From: Nicotiana tabacum
Lineage: Eukaryota; Streptophyta; Magnoliopsida; Solanales; Solanaceae
Direction: 5' to 3'
Assembly: GCF_000715075.1 (NCBI RefSeq)
Contig: NC_134096.1
Location: 69,755,026 to 69,819,025, forward strand
Length of the DNA stretch: 64,000 bases
Positions 23,466-34,480 of this stretch are shown here, in pieces. The position numbers and the translations under genes are program-made. Position 1 is the stretch's first letter. Every line of letters begins with the position of its first letter. Under the pieces are notes generated by a model, which searched no databases, had not been told where the DNA came from, and saw only the letters and a list, made by a program, of their open reading frames with translations.

Positions 23466-23794
23466 AGGAGGCGGTCGTTCGGCCGCCTATGATACTAGGA
23501 CCAATAGGTTCAAAATGGGTTTGTGCCGCAGGTGTTGAACGATCTACTCTACACATGTATGGGCTTACAGGGCTAGGTCTCATAAACCCTTTCTTTCATT
23601 TATCAATAGGGACCTGTCCTGGTCGGTCACTTTTCTGAGCCAGGATCGATAAGTGGAAGTCATAAAAAAGAAATCTTTCTCTTCACACCTCAGATCAAGA
23701 GGAAGGGTTGCTTGTCAAGCTGGCTTACATATAATAATAAGAAATTTCTTTCTATTTTATATAATTATATAATTATAAGAAAAATGGAAAGATT

Positions 23795-25105
23795 CTCTTT
23801 CTTTTAACCGGTTCTTTCTTCTTTGTCAATTTTACTAACGACCTAAGGTTTGCCTACTTTACTTATTAAAGATAATGAGAATGGGTTATTCAAACAAAAA
23901 AGAAAAGGCCCTACTTAGTTGACTGACAATAACAAAGGCTGGCGAAACTAAGTAGGGACTGAGGCCCCCTGCGAATCCGTAAATATGAGGAGCATGCCGT
24001 AACAAAAGGATGGTCCCCTATGCATTTCATTTTTTCCTTAAGGGAAACAAACGTACCCCCATCATAGTGCACCTCTCCTTGTGATCGGGATGAGGTAGAT
24101 GCCTCCAATCGGGAGGCAGATCGAATCGGAGTTTCCTTAAGTAGCCACCGACCTACAGTTATCCTTAAACTTTCGTGCTTGGTGGAGAAGAAGCGAACAA
24201 AAGTACGCTCGCTTGCTGTCTTGTCTTTGTCACGAACTGGGATTGCTCGCTAGCTAGGTCAGATTGGGGCAAGATTTTATGAGAACATATTCCCCATATT
24301 CGGGGACAAGGGGCGAAACGACCTCTCGATCTACTTACTGCAGCCCAGGAAGAAAAACGTCATCTAGGCGTTCCCTATTGCTTCGATCTCCCCTACGCCT
24401 AGGATGTTGTTTGGGCCAAGAGCCATAGTTAGTTGTTGTTTCCCTTTGGTTGTTTCTTCCTAGTTGTTGATACCGGCAATACCCAGCTAGATGATGTCTG
24501 ATGGTTGGTAGTGAGAGGACTCTTAGTACCTACATACCCAAAAGAGGGCGCTGGTTAAAAAACAAATATTTGGTTTTCTTTCTTGCTCTCCCTTAGCAGC
24601 GGGAAAGGAGTCTATCTATCTTCCTAGCTTTGGTAGATTTCCCCCAATGCAATTCATAGAAATTCCACGAATCCCTTGGTAGATAAGTCCGACGTCTCAG
24701 CAGCAGTGCGGAATTGAGTTTCTTGTCTGGTAGATCTAATCTATAGTTAGGGGCATTATATACCAAAAGGTTCGAAGAAGGAAGGCACATAAGAGTATAT
24801 AACCAACATACCCTTCTGTATAACCTATTCACATTAGTGAGGCGGTTGGATGCATAAGGGAAGTGAACATTTGTGAGACCTTAGTCGGGATGCATAGGTG
24901 AGTCAACCTACGAGCACGAAAGAGCATGGTATCACTACCCCTCTCTATGTAAAGGTAAGATTCTTAGCCCTGTAGATGACTCCATCTAAAATACAATAAG
25001 GACAACCATTTTCGGCTGCTCGTTTCGTATCTTGAAGAAAGAGTAGGCTTAAGTAATGTAATAGGGGTCAGGTCAATAATACCTATGCTATTGCCCTACT
25101 GATTT
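23795..25105. other. Mitochondrial-type DNA, no gene recognised
   Basis: Purine/pyrimidine-mixed sequence typical of plant mitochondrial spacers. The minus-strand open frame 24,108-23,911 and others are short and without a known domain. Part of it may be intron or trans-intron sequence, but I see no domain V. Confidence 0.5.
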
Positions 25106-25300
25106 AAGGCCTCCACCTGATCCCGAATGCACATTTTTTCGGGTTCATCTTCAATTGATTTTTCTTAACCTTTCGAAGACCTTGCGTAAATTTTCGATGT
25201 GGTCGGTTATTTCTTTTGAAAAGACTACCAAATCATCCATGTAAGGCTCGCATATGTTATGTAGGAGGTCACTGATAATTTGTGACATCGCTCTTTGATA
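25106..25300 (-). pseudogene. Ty3-type reverse transcriptase fragment in mitochondrial DNA
   Basis: On the minus strand the reading is ATYQRAMSQIISDLLHNIC, then EPYMDDLVVFSKEITDHI and ENLRKVFERLRKIN, then MNPKKCAFGI. YMDD is the RT catalytic motif, and the flanking ATYQRAM and HIENLRKVFERL match the Ty3 family. Only about 60 residues are recognisable and stops follow. Such fragments are known in plant mitochondrial genomes, so it may have been in the mitochondrion before transfer. Confidence 0.8.
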
Positions 25301-27309
25301 TGTTGCACTTTCTTTTTATTTTTTTGGGAATATCGTAGTAAGGAAAGTAAGTGAGGGCACTCATTCGAATCGAATAGCTGAAACTACTATAACTTCTATT
25401 TTATTGCTTTAAGAGAAGCCTTCTAGCTCGTTTTAAATCGTTGAAGAGAGAGATAGGACATTCTAAAGATAGTTATTGAGAAAGCATCTGATTTCTAACT
25501 ATGAGTTTGTTTTCAAGCTAACTAAATGCCTATCTGCTGCTAGTTCTGTTCCACTATCTGCTCTTACTGCTCTCGTTGCCGGTGTGACAGTCTAAGAAAA
25601 TGGTGCTCTCTTTCCTGTTGTTTTTAGGGTTCATAACCGGTGCTATTGAATCTGTAGTTAAGGAAATATCACCAGTTCTTGGAATAAGAGCTCTGGGACT
25701 TCATGGCTTTAAGGGAGGTTTAGCCTAGCCCTTAGCCTTTTCAGAATAGAATACTTCTTTGACAGAGCTTCAAGCAAGAAGGAGGAAGGCCCTCTTTTCT
25801 CCAATGGATCACTTAGTCGGAATAAGCGGGGTTAGGTTGATGCGGAATAAGCCATTTCTCCCTGTTTCCATGGAAAGGTATCGAAGGAATAGGCACATAT
25901 AGAGTTGTGGGAGTTTAAGGAATAGAATTTCCCGTTAGAATGGGCAAGGACAGTCGATCATTGGCTTAATTTCCTGGGGGACTCTAGTATAAAAAATTCC
26001 CGGTATTTCATCGTGAAAGTGTCACATTTAAATTCTTCTTATTAAAGGAAAGAGCCGAATAGACAAAGGGTTTACATGACCGCTCGCTTTGGACAAGATG
26101 CCATAGTATAAGAAGAAGGCCTTTGTTTGCAAAGATGACTTTCCCGCTTTCCTTTGTGAGGGAGGTTTATGCATATGAATTAATAGTCAAAGTATAAGGA
26201 AGATGGCATAGAGCATAGAATGAGATTGATGCTTCGAATGCCCAGTTTTCAGGGGTTGTGATAGAAGGAGCTGTGGCACTTTCGGAAGGGGGAATCAGAC
26301 TAGGCTGTCACTGTTCTAGAAGAGGAAGCGTAGCTGGCACGTTGAACCATGTCTGTCAACGGTGAAAGATAGCCCTAAAGTGAGGGCCCCGGAGATAGTA
26401 TTTCTCAACTGTCGATCGACGTGACAATCATGCCTGCTTGACAAAGCCTTTTTCATTCAGTCTCCCAATAAATGAAAAAGGATTTCTGGTGACACTAGAG
26501 TTGTGCTCGACGCTCTCTTTCCTATTCCACTGCGCTAAGTGGTCTTTCCCTTTCTTGCTGGATGACTACTATGGAAAATGATGGCGACTACTCCTAGTCT
26601 CTGTCAATCCATGTTGATGCTAGAAGAGTTATTCCCGCCGCCTACCCAAAAGAGACGAGGAAGACTAACCGCCATCCTGCTCAAACCATTGATGCCTGAG
26701 TTATATAGCTAACTGCGAGAAAGAAGGTTCAAGCTATGGCTGCCCCGTGGGATGCTCATTTGAAACCTTTTCCCTGTCAATGTGAGAAAGAGAGAAGTGA
26801 TGTAAACATAAGAATGGAAGGTTTGCTTGTCAGCTGTCGGGCCAATGAGGCTCGTCTAGCTTTACCTACACGGCAAGAGAAATATCAAAGGCGTGGTGGG
26901 AAATTCCCCGCACGAACTATCTGATCAAGTTTTCTTTTTCCTATCACAGGCAGCTGGCAAATCCATGTTTGATCGTCGCGTACATGCTCCGTTACAGCTT
27001 CGTTCATGCGCCAATCAATTGATAGTGAAGCATAGAAGGAAGATTTTTGATCATCGTGTGGGTAGTCTCTATTAGGGTTTCCGTTTCATGTGCACTAAAA
27101 AGGAAGGAAGGCTAGTGAGACTATAGTAATGCCAATCATACGAGCAAAGGACTCTACCTACGCCATACTAACAAATGAAAGAAGCTTATCTCAGATGATA
27201 GGACAAGCGATAGTGGTTCCATTCTTGCTCTTCCTATTCCATACCATAAACAGACACCTTTGATTCATCGACATTGGAGCTAGAGGCTCTACCCCCACCC
27301 ACCAGCCCT
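25301..27309. other. Mitochondrial-type spacer, no gene recognised
   Basis: I see no RNA gene, known protein or repeat unit here. Open frames such as 26,736-26,924 (plus) are short and unrecognised. Confidence 0.5.
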
Positions 27310-27657
27310 TTATGGAGTTAGCGGACCAAGAGAAAAAACTCCCCAATATAATAAAGAAAGTAAGAAAGGTTCCAAACCATTGAAATAGAAAGAACTAAAG
27401 ACTGTTACGACGTGGCAGGAATGATCACCGTCAAGCACAAGATTCAAAGCTGGAATCTTCCTACTCTTGTTAGATGGGACAGAGCATCCTATCTTGTTGA
27501 TTCTCCTTTCCCACTGTCTCGAGATCTCGCTTTCAAGGTGGATACGCAAGAAATTCACTATGGAAATTAACATGACACAATCCCTGAAAAGTATGATGTG
27601 CCCGGCCTTGCTTCTCTTGATCCCCACCCACCTCCCGTAGAGGCGGATCAATATCAA
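27310..27657 (-). CDS. Unrecognised 115-residue open frame
   Basis: The open frame begins MILIRLYGRWVGIKRSKAGH and ends LYWGVFSLGPLTP, with a hydrophobic C-terminal stretch. I recognise no domain. Long open frames without function are frequent in plant mitochondrial spacers, and given the decay around it expression is unlikely. Confidence 0.15.
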   Translation of the reverse strand: MILIRLYGRWVGIKRSKAGHIILFRDCVMLISIVNFLRIHLESEISRQWERRINKIGCSVPSNKSRKIPALNLVLDGDHSCHVVTVFSSFYFNGLEPFLLSLLYWGVFSLGPLTP

Positions 27658-27963
27658 TATCTATACCAAAGATTGCTTTTAGCTTTATCGTTTCAGAGAT
27701 ATGAGAATTCCTTCTATACTTACAAGAATGCTACTTAGGGAGAAGAATCTCTTGACTCAGGAGCACCTGAATCTATTCTTCCTGTGTCCCACATCCGCCT
27801 ATGTTAAAGCATCCGCCCATTCCTCAGTGAAAGGAAATGCTACTCAGGGATCAAAAAAAAAGTTGGTGCCTCATCAGAAAGACTTGGTTCGTAGAGTAAA
27901 GGCCTTTCCCCCAAGATATTAGTTTTAAGCTCCTGCAGGTGACTTTTTATCTTACGACACATC

Positions 27964-28398
27964 ATGGTAATTGATCGAGTGCACTTTCCATTCTCCTACT
28001 CCCACTTCGGGAAGGGAAGTGCTAAAGGGCGGGGATGCTCAACTAAAAGGAGAGGAAAGCTTCTTCACTTTCAGCACGGGCGCGGACTCCGCGATCTCTA
28101 TATCGCCGAGGTTCCTTTTCTTCCGCCTCTTAAGATCCACTATCTCTATGATTTGATCCTTCGTGTATCAGCCCCGTACTTCTTTGATCTCTCTTTCTCC
28201 AGGCGTAAGAAAGTGACACATGCTTGGCCAGCTTTTTTCAAACTTGACAGTCAAGTTCCCTGCTACTTCCGTAAATACGCCTTGGATGAGCCTAATGGCC
28301 GTGTACCTGGAAGCACTTTTGTTTTCAACCGCCAAGTGGTAAAGAAAGGCGCCATTCCTCCTTTCTCTCGTAATCACAATAGCCGTACAGTCAAATAG
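27964..28398 (+). CDS. Unrecognised 144-residue open frame
   Basis: The open frame starts MVIDRVHFPFSYSHFGKGSA and ends FSRNHNSRTVK. It is basic with no visible membrane segment. The opposite strand is also open for 112 codons (28,506-28,168), so openness alone says little. I do not recognise either product. Confidence 0.15.
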   Translation: MVIDRVHFPFSYSHFGKGSAKGRGCSTKRRGKLLHFQHGRGLRDLYIAEVPFLPPLKIHYLYDLILRVSAPYFFDLSFSRRKKVTHAWPAFFKLDSQVPCYFRKYALDEPNGRVPGSTFVFNRQVVKKGAIPPFSRNHNSRTVK

Positions 28399-28614
28399 TT
28401 GAGTTATACGGGGGATAACGGTCGAACTATCAACAAGTTCCGCTACCAAAGAATTAGGAGTTATAACATTAATAACAGAAAGAAAAAACCAATATAGGAA
28501 CTTCAACTAAGAAAGAATAAGAATAAGAAGAATTGCTTAAGTAAGGTAGTCGCTTCTTTTTTCGGTATACCGCTCTGTGAGTAGAGCGAATGTACATAAA
28601 TCTTTCCGAATATC

Positions 28615-28764
28615 ATGAATATCCTTTTCCCCTTATCTCCTCATCTTTCTATTTATAAGACACAGCTTACTTCGGCGTTTTCAATTTCCCATAGAATCTC
28701 CAAAGCTTTCCTAGCCACTATACTTTTCTTTTTTTATCTTCTTTGTTTGAAAATTAGTTTAATT
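28615..28764 (+). pseudogene. sdh3: sdh3, 5' fragment (succinate dehydrogenase cytochrome b subunit)
   Basis: The reading MNILFPLSPHLSIYKTQLTS, then FSISHRISKAFLATILFFFY and LLCLKISLI, matches the N-terminus of plant mitochondrial SDH3, including the SHRIxG heme/quinone-region motif (the G is K here) and the first membrane helix. Similarity stops at about 28,764 where nad1 intron sequence begins, so roughly half the protein is missing. The intact subunit anchors complex II in the inner membrane. Whether the truncation was already present in the mitochondrial donor is unknown. A second sdh3-like start is at 37,540. Confidence 0.85.
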
Positions 28765-29228
28765 GATTTCTTTCAGGCCCTACTTGAAAAGGTTGGGTTC
28801 TCTGTGGGGCGTTGATCCCTCTCCTTATTTTGTAGTAGGGCAACTGGATGGGAGCGGGAGCTCGGGCCCTCGAGAATTAGCGTACTGCCATAGGAAAGCA
28901 TTCCTTGGAGAAACTCTATACCCTTCTTTCGGATCTCGAATCGAGGGGAGTCAATTCCGAGTCCTTCTCTCAATTAAAGGGAAGGTACCCCTACGAAGGG
29001 GTGGGGACGAACACTCTACCACATAGTGGAGTGGATATCTCGGACTATTAAAATGGAGATCGTGTACAACAACAATCCTATATTTGATGTAAATTCATCC
29101 ACACTTCTATTCCTTGTAGAGGAAGGCTAAATTCTTGCTGGCTGGGAGCTGTATGAGCGGTAATGTCCACGTACGGCTCCGTGAGAAGGGCAGTGCACAT
29201 AAATGGCCTTGTTGTACCTCACTCTCAT
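28765..29228 (+). pseudogene. nad1 intron 3, 3' half with domain V
   Basis: A group II intron domain V hairpin lies at 29,146-29,179 (GAGCTGTATGAGCGG, loop TAAT, GTCCACGTACGGCTC), about 50 bases before nad1 exon 4. In most angiosperms nad1 intron 3 is trans-spliced, so this would be its downstream half. The left limit is uncertain. Confidence 0.75.
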
Positions 29229-29286
29229 CTTCAATGGGGTCTGCTCTTTCTTTTTTGGGAGAGTATGCCAATATGATCTTAATGAG
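29229..29286 (+). pseudogene. nad1: nad1 exon 4
   Basis: The codons read SMGSALFFLGEYANMILM, the ND1 segment that forms the short fourth exon (about 59 bases) in plants. It is preceded by intron domain V and followed by GTATGGGC, an intron start. The exon itself is intact, but exons 2, 3 and 5 are not seen in the window. Confidence 0.9.
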
Positions 29287-29966
29287 GTATGGGCTTTGCA
29301 TCTGACACTCATTGGGCTTCTCTCTTCGGGAGCCTGCGCCCGGGCACTTTTGTGCAATAAACCCCTCCGGCCGAAGACTAGTGGTAGGTGGTCCTGCAGA
29401 GCTTTCGGAAAATGGTAGTCTTGTGTGTAAGCACAGCAATGGACCTCGGCGAACCCTCAAACGACCTATCTAAGATTAGGGGGTATCCTCAGTAGTGGTG
29501 ACCTTTTCACTCTTCCACAGACTAATACATGTACCGAATGCTCATACGGGAAAGTTAACTCCTGGGTCTGGAACCTGGGGGGTTGCTCCGAGAAATCCTT
29601 TCTTTCTCGTCCACTCAGGGGGGTGCGGACACACCTACGTGGATTATAGGTGACAGTTACAAGAATAGAGGGGAAGTTAACAGTACCCGACGACATTCAG
29701 GGATAGATGTAGACCAATCAGGCAGGGTTAATCATTCTGATCCTGGGAGAAGTGGCGACCATTCTCAAGAACCAGAAATACTGAGCTGAGGGAAGCCCTA
29801 TGAGTCACTGAAACGATGGAAGGAGTGCCCTTTTTCTATAAATAGAGGGAGCAAAAAAGGGGCTTTGCTCCCCTTTACAATATGAAGAAAGAAATAAGGG
29901 TTGAAGCTTCACCTTTTTTGGTCGAAGTTTAGACCACTCACAGCAGTTCTACCTATAGAAAGGATC
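29287..29966 (+). pseudogene. nad1 intron 4, 5' part upstream of matR
   Basis: This GC-rich sequence between exon 4 and the matR start occupies the expected place of the 5' portion of the cis-spliced group II intron 4. A maturase-type 5' region (AAAGGGGCTTTGCTCCCC hairpin near 29,855) is visible. The intron is cut short together with matR at about 30,391. Confidence 0.7.
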
Positions 29967-30391
29967 ATGAAAGAGGCGATCAGAATGGTACTCGAATCCA
30001 TTTAAGATTTCGCTCAGGTCAAGGCTTCCACTCCATCCTAAGACGGATCAAAGAAGAGTGGGGAACCTCTCGCTGGTTTTTGGAATTCGACATTAGGAAG
30101 TGTTTTCACACCATCGACTGACATCGACTCATCCAAATCTTTAAGGAAGAGAATGACAATCCCAAGTTCTTTTACCCATTTAGAAAGTCTTTTCCGCCGG
30201 ACGACTCGTAGGAGGTGATAAGGGCCCTTACTCTATCCCACACAGTGTATTACTATCGGCCCTACCAGGCAATATCTACTTACACAAGCTCGATCAGGAG
30301 ATAGGGAGGATCCGACAGAAGTACAAAATTCTGATTGTTTAGAGAATAAGATCGGTTCTATTAAGAACATGTCATATTGATGACCAAGAAA
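29967..30391 (+). pseudogene. matR: matR, truncated 5' end (intron maturase)
   Basis: The start ATGAAAGAGGCGATCAGAAT gives MKEAIRMVLESI. Then a deletion of roughly 28 bases breaks the frame, and IKEEWGTSRWFLEFDIRKCF appears in another frame, followed by HTID and KEENDNPKFFYPF, the reverse-transcriptase-like N-terminal domain of plant MatR. Family similarity ends near GACCAAGAAAA at 30,391, so about 140 of some 650 residues remain. MatR normally helps splice mitochondrial group II introns. Its position inside nad1 intron 4 is the usual one. Confidence 0.92.
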
Positions 30392-30620
30392 AGCTTTGCT
30401 ACGCTTTATTTTATAGAAGAAAGAGACCAAATGAGAGTAAAAGGCAAGGGCAAGCAATAGAAAGGAGAGTCCCTCACGCGAACTACTACTACTAGAAAAT
30501 GGTGAGATCATTAGTGAAAGAAGAACCAAGGAGGATCCTATCCTAAAGGAAAAGGAGGAGTAGGAGGAGTAGGAGGAGTTAGTTTTCTTTGAAGATCGAG
30601 GAACGTAGTGTCGGACAATT

Positions 30621-31100
30621 ATGCCATTCGGAAGAAGTCTTCTACAGAAGAAAAGCCTGTTACGAGTAAGTGGAGAGGAAAGATCTCCAGGGATTCTTAT
30701 CTCATTCCATTCCAGTGGCTCAACCAGTAACCAATGGAGAAAACTAAAAAAATCCATGGTTTCCCGGTAGAACCCTATTTCGCCCAAGTTATTTCGGAAC
30801 CGGAAAAAAGAAGTGGTTTTTCGCACAGCTTGCTCATAGTGCATGTCCCACTTGTATATCGTATTTGGCCGAAGAAGCATCGAACATATTAGAGTTCTTA
30901 CCTTCTTGGGACTCTATAGACCAAGATCTGCTTTTATTATATGGTCAATACCAATCTACTTTAGTAGATCATATGGATGTAGAAAACGCTTCTAATTTGG
31001 ATGAAATAGAAACATCTCTTTTCGAACGACATACATCTTGGTTGGTTCCACCACCACTAGAGATTAGACATATATTAATCTTTATTCTAAAAAAGGGATT
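30621..31100 (+). pseudogene. rpl10: rpl10, mitochondrial ribosomal protein L10 (broken)
   Basis: From ATG at 30,621 the frame reads MPFGRSLLQKKSLLRVSGEE to SNQWRKLKK. A slip in an A run moves to the frame GRTLFRPSYFGTGKKKWFFA, then AHSACPTCISYLAEEASNIL and PSWDSIDQDLLLLYGQYQST. This resembles the plant mitochondrial rpl10 gene found as a 159-codon ORF in tobacco, and its closeness to ccmB fits my memory of that locus. The identification rests on recall, not a search. The protein would be a large-subunit stalk component. Confidence 0.6.
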
Positions 31101-31262
31101 CTTATATATATATATTTTAAAAATAGCTGCAAGACCAATACGGGGTGCAAAAAACCGAAAGCCCTTCTTTTATTTAAATTTCTCCCAAATACATGGCTTA
31201 CATACCCGGCTCAATATTCTTGGAAAACAATCGAATTGAAGGTTCGGAGGAGAATTGGCCAT

Positions 31263-31883
31263 TCAATCTTGTGAATTAATCGAGACCGAAATTGGAAAAA
31301 GAGATACAAACGGAGAGGAATAACCAATCGATGAAAGAACATGAAACCATTCTGTTTCAATAAAGGTACGAGAAACAGTTAAGGGCAATGAAATAGGTGA
31401 AGTGTTTGGATTTTGCGAGTTGTTCCAACCACTGTTGGATGTGATTCCAAGAGCCGAACAAGAATGAATACCACAAAGAAGAGTCAAGACCAGGCTCCCT
31501 AATGGAATGTTTAATTGATCCATTCCGGATCGACCGAATTGGTACGAAAGTTGTAACATGGGAAAACCACGAAAAACACGACTTATTTGAATAACCCGAT
31601 GACCTACCGATTGTAGAAGTTGTAATTTTGGCAAGCAATAAGCACTTAAATAATACAATTCAAGTATACCATCTTCTTTCTCATTTCGAGGAAAAGGTGC
31701 GGAAGGAAAAGGAAACAACAAAGGGATCCGAATCGGACCTAAAAGGTAATGACATGAAAAGTCTTTTTCAAAACCTAGCATTAAGGGAGTTACGACGATA
31801 TACGAGAGGAATAAAGAAAAACTCGTGATTGGTGTAGAGGGGAAGATCTGTTTATGTTATAGTTCAAGAAAGAGCCGTCTCAT
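31263..31883 (-). pseudogene. ccmB: ccmB, heme-export subunit for cytochrome c maturation (nonsense mutation)
   Basis: From ATG at 31,883 the minus strand gives MRRLFLEL, then a TAA where the family has tyrosine, then ITSFSLFLSYIVVTPLMLGF, SGMDQLNIPLGSLVLTLLCG and FHVLSSIGYSSPFVSLFPIS to a stop at 31,263. The span is 206 codons, the normal length of plant CcmB, with no frameshift. CcmB is the membrane subunit of the ABC-type heme delivery complex in the inner membrane. A single stop near codon 9 disables it; an internal Met after the stop could only give a truncated form. Confidence 0.95.
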
Positions 31884-34407
31884 TTCCTTACTTCTTTCTA
31901 ATTCATTCACTTCAAGACTGGTTCTGAATATCAAGTAACATCATCTTTAACCAACCTCTACCGTACTTTCGGTGCGACAACTAAAGAATTGCTTATACAC
32001 TAAGCAACTGCTTATATACGTTTACTAAAAGACTGACTTTCATTCATTATCATTCGTCCAGTGTGAAACTAAGAAATAGAGATGTGCCTAAGGCGGCATG
32101 TAAGCAAACTATGCACGCTAAGAGAAGAGGAGAGATGTTCGCAATAACTACCATAAGAAAGCTGCCCCCTATCTTCTAAAGGGGCCAGTCACTTCGTTCG
32201 TACCTTCTTGGCTTAGGCTTCCAACTGAACAACATGGCCTTACCGCCCCGCCACTAGCAGAAGCTAAGCGCTTGAAAAGTGCACTAAAAAAGGTTGCTTA
32301 TGTCGCCCTTTCTGTGCAACAGTCTACCAGTAGCGGAAGAGAGGGTTACCGTATATACCCAGTTCTTACGGAAGCTCTTTATTACCAGTCAATCAAGTAG
32401 TACAAGAACTGTATCTTATATTATAGCCTGGTGCGGCGGGTCACCTTTTAAATTAAGTAGATAGAATAAAGTCTTAAATAGATAAGGAGTAGGTGAGTGA
32501 GTGAGTCCTCACTAACCTGAGCAATTTAGATCACCTAGCAGGCCTTTTATTTGTAGGTAACATCGCCAAAGAATATCATCAGATTTGACTACGAATGAAG
32601 GAACTCGAAGTGAAAGGGCACCGTCTTGTGCAAGGCAACGATAGTTGGCCTTCTATCATCTTCTATCTGGTAGACTAGGTAAAAGGGCCCAGACTTATTT
32701 CCAGAATAAGAGTTCGACCGTGACTTCCCCCTTTTTTTGGAGGGGATCAAGTTCCTTGCCAACTGCCATCTATCGACCCCGACCTCTTTACATTTATTTT
32801 GGATATTATCAAACCTAGTCTAGCCTTCGTCAATCACACTAAAGCGGACACCCAACTATGGAAAAGCCTCCTTAAGGGTAGGTTAGTTTAGTTAATCCAG
32901 CACAAGACGCGTTTGTTGACAAAATCGATGTAGGAATTCCTACTTTTCAATAGAGCGGAGGCGAACTGATCAACGAGAAAGAGGCCCTACTCACTATAAA
33001 TAAATACACTACAAGATCGAACTGCACTCATGCCTCTTCCGCATCAAGTTGTCCGCCCCCCACGTAATGATTCTATCAATCATGTACGTAGGTAGGACCC
33101 TCCATTTTGATTGGTATATCATAAAAAAAGAAAGCCATTTGCATCAGGCGCACTGCGCTTTCCCTTGCCCAGATGTTCGCCTTTATAAGCCAAGTAATGG
33201 TGACCCACCGAAGACTAGAGCTTCGTAACATGTTGACGAAGGCCCCCGAACTGAGGGCTCGGTCAGTAGAAGGGACGAATTTGTCTCCCTAGAAGAAGAA
33301 TAGCCCTACTCTCTAGCCGACTGATTATGTTAATCATATAACTGGGATGGAACATGTCACATTAGAGGTGAACGATCAGAGGTGTCCTCTAATCACCACG
33401 ACAAGGCTGGTCCCTCTTTTAGTAGACTCAACTATGAATATTCATAAAGAAATGAATGTCAGGCTCTTTTTTTCACTGCTAACCCCAAGAAGTTTTAACA
33501 TGCTGAAACTTTCTATTTTGTCGAGCCCCGAGCTTGTGGTCCTCCTTTGAGTGTGGGTTCAATTGAATGAATCTGTCAAGTCAAGCAAAACGTACGTAGC
33601 AGCAAGTATGGTGCATCGCCTATTTATCATTTTCGCTTAGGAGCCAAAACAAACACGCATGTTACCTACTATACTGGACCTTCGACCAGGCATTCTACCT
33701 TTGTCGAATCAGAACCAACACCACTGCATTACGCTCGAACAGTTGAGCGGCCGCCGGCCAGCAACTTCCATGAACAGATATAGATTCATTCTTCATACCT
33801 GGTCCAGCACCACAACCCTTCGCGGCTTGGTAACAAGTTAGTCTTGTTTGGTAAGACAGAATTAGATAAAGAAAAGAGAGTGCTCGACCAGAACAACAGC
33901 AAATAACGTAATTACATAGATAACTGCTCCTCCCCTGATCCTTAAGGCTTTAAGGAGAACCATATGGCGGCTGGAAAGAAAGACAACCTCAGCTTCTTTG
34001 GTGTCAATGAGAGCTATTTAAGTATCCCCTATAGACCTTCTTTTGTAGATAGAATCTTCAATGAGTGGAAAAAAGCAACCTTACTAAGAAAGGTGCTTGT
34101 TGAGTAAGATCGGCTTTCGAACCCAAGCCCTTTACTGGGTTAGGCATTTGAGCGCATCTTTCTCATATCGATCAAGGGTTTCCTTGAGTTTGAAATAAGG
34201 GTCAAGAAGCAAGGGCGTAATAGCTACGCGAAGTTGCGCCTTAGCGCATCCGTTTTCTTGCAGGAGTGCTAACGCACAACCTTACATTTTCTTCCGCTTG
34301 CTATGCAGTATGAACCTCATACAGAGCCGCACTCCTTTAATATGATGAGAAGAAGGGGGGCGGCCTCTTTTCCATACCAATCTTTATTTACTACTATATT
34401 TTTTTTG
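31884..34407. other. Mitochondrial-type spacer, no gene recognised
   Basis: No known protein or RNA is visible. Short open frames (33,347-33,550; 33,659-33,841) show no domain. A member of a short dispersed family with CGCATCCGTTTTCTTGC lies at 34,205-34,285. Confidence 0.5.
34205..34285 (+). repeat. Short dispersed repeat with GCATCCGTTTTCTTGC, copy 1
   Basis: The core CGCATCCGTTTTCTTGC next to GCTAACGC/GCGTTAGC motifs recurs at about 42,520-42,605 (GCATATCCATTTTCTTGC) and 44,365-44,430 (GCACATCCGTTTTCTTGC). Small repeats of this sort are common in tobacco-type mitochondrial DNA. Confidence 0.6.
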
Positions 34408-34480
34408 GGGTGTATAGCTCAGTGGGTAGAACATTGGGCTTTTAACCTAATGGTCGCAGGTTCAAGTCCTGTTATTCCCA
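34408..34480 (+). tRNA. trnK: trnK(UUU), mitochondrial tRNA-Lys, slightly decayed
   Basis: The cloverleaf reads GGGTGTATAGCTCAGTGGGT, anticodon arm TTGGGCTTTTAACCTAA with TTT in the loop, and T arm GCAGGTTCAAGTCCTGT. The 3' acceptor strand TTATTCCC pairs imperfectly with GGGTGTA. AGTGGGTAGAACA differs from the usual AGTTGGTAGAGCA. It is a recognisable native-type plant mitochondrial tRNA-Lys whose acceptor stem has begun to decay. Confidence 0.88.

Larger units (their letters stand above)
20967..23794. repeat. Tandem duplication, unit 2
   Basis: Second copy of 18,131-20,952. In the 420 bases from 19,141 I count eight differences from unit 1, all transitions. After 23,794 the mitochondrial sequence continues uninterrupted, whereas unit 1 stops at about 20,952. 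Unit 2 therefore holds the original connection to the rest of the insert. Confidence 0.93.

Noticed and set aside
29107..29696. Open frames on either strand around nad1 exon 4
   Set aside because: The region is explained by group II intron 3, exon 4 and intron 4; the frames run across intron domain V.
31263..31781. The 172-codon open frame as a functional ccmB
   Set aside because: It lacks the conserved N-terminus, which lies upstream behind a TAA at about codon 9.
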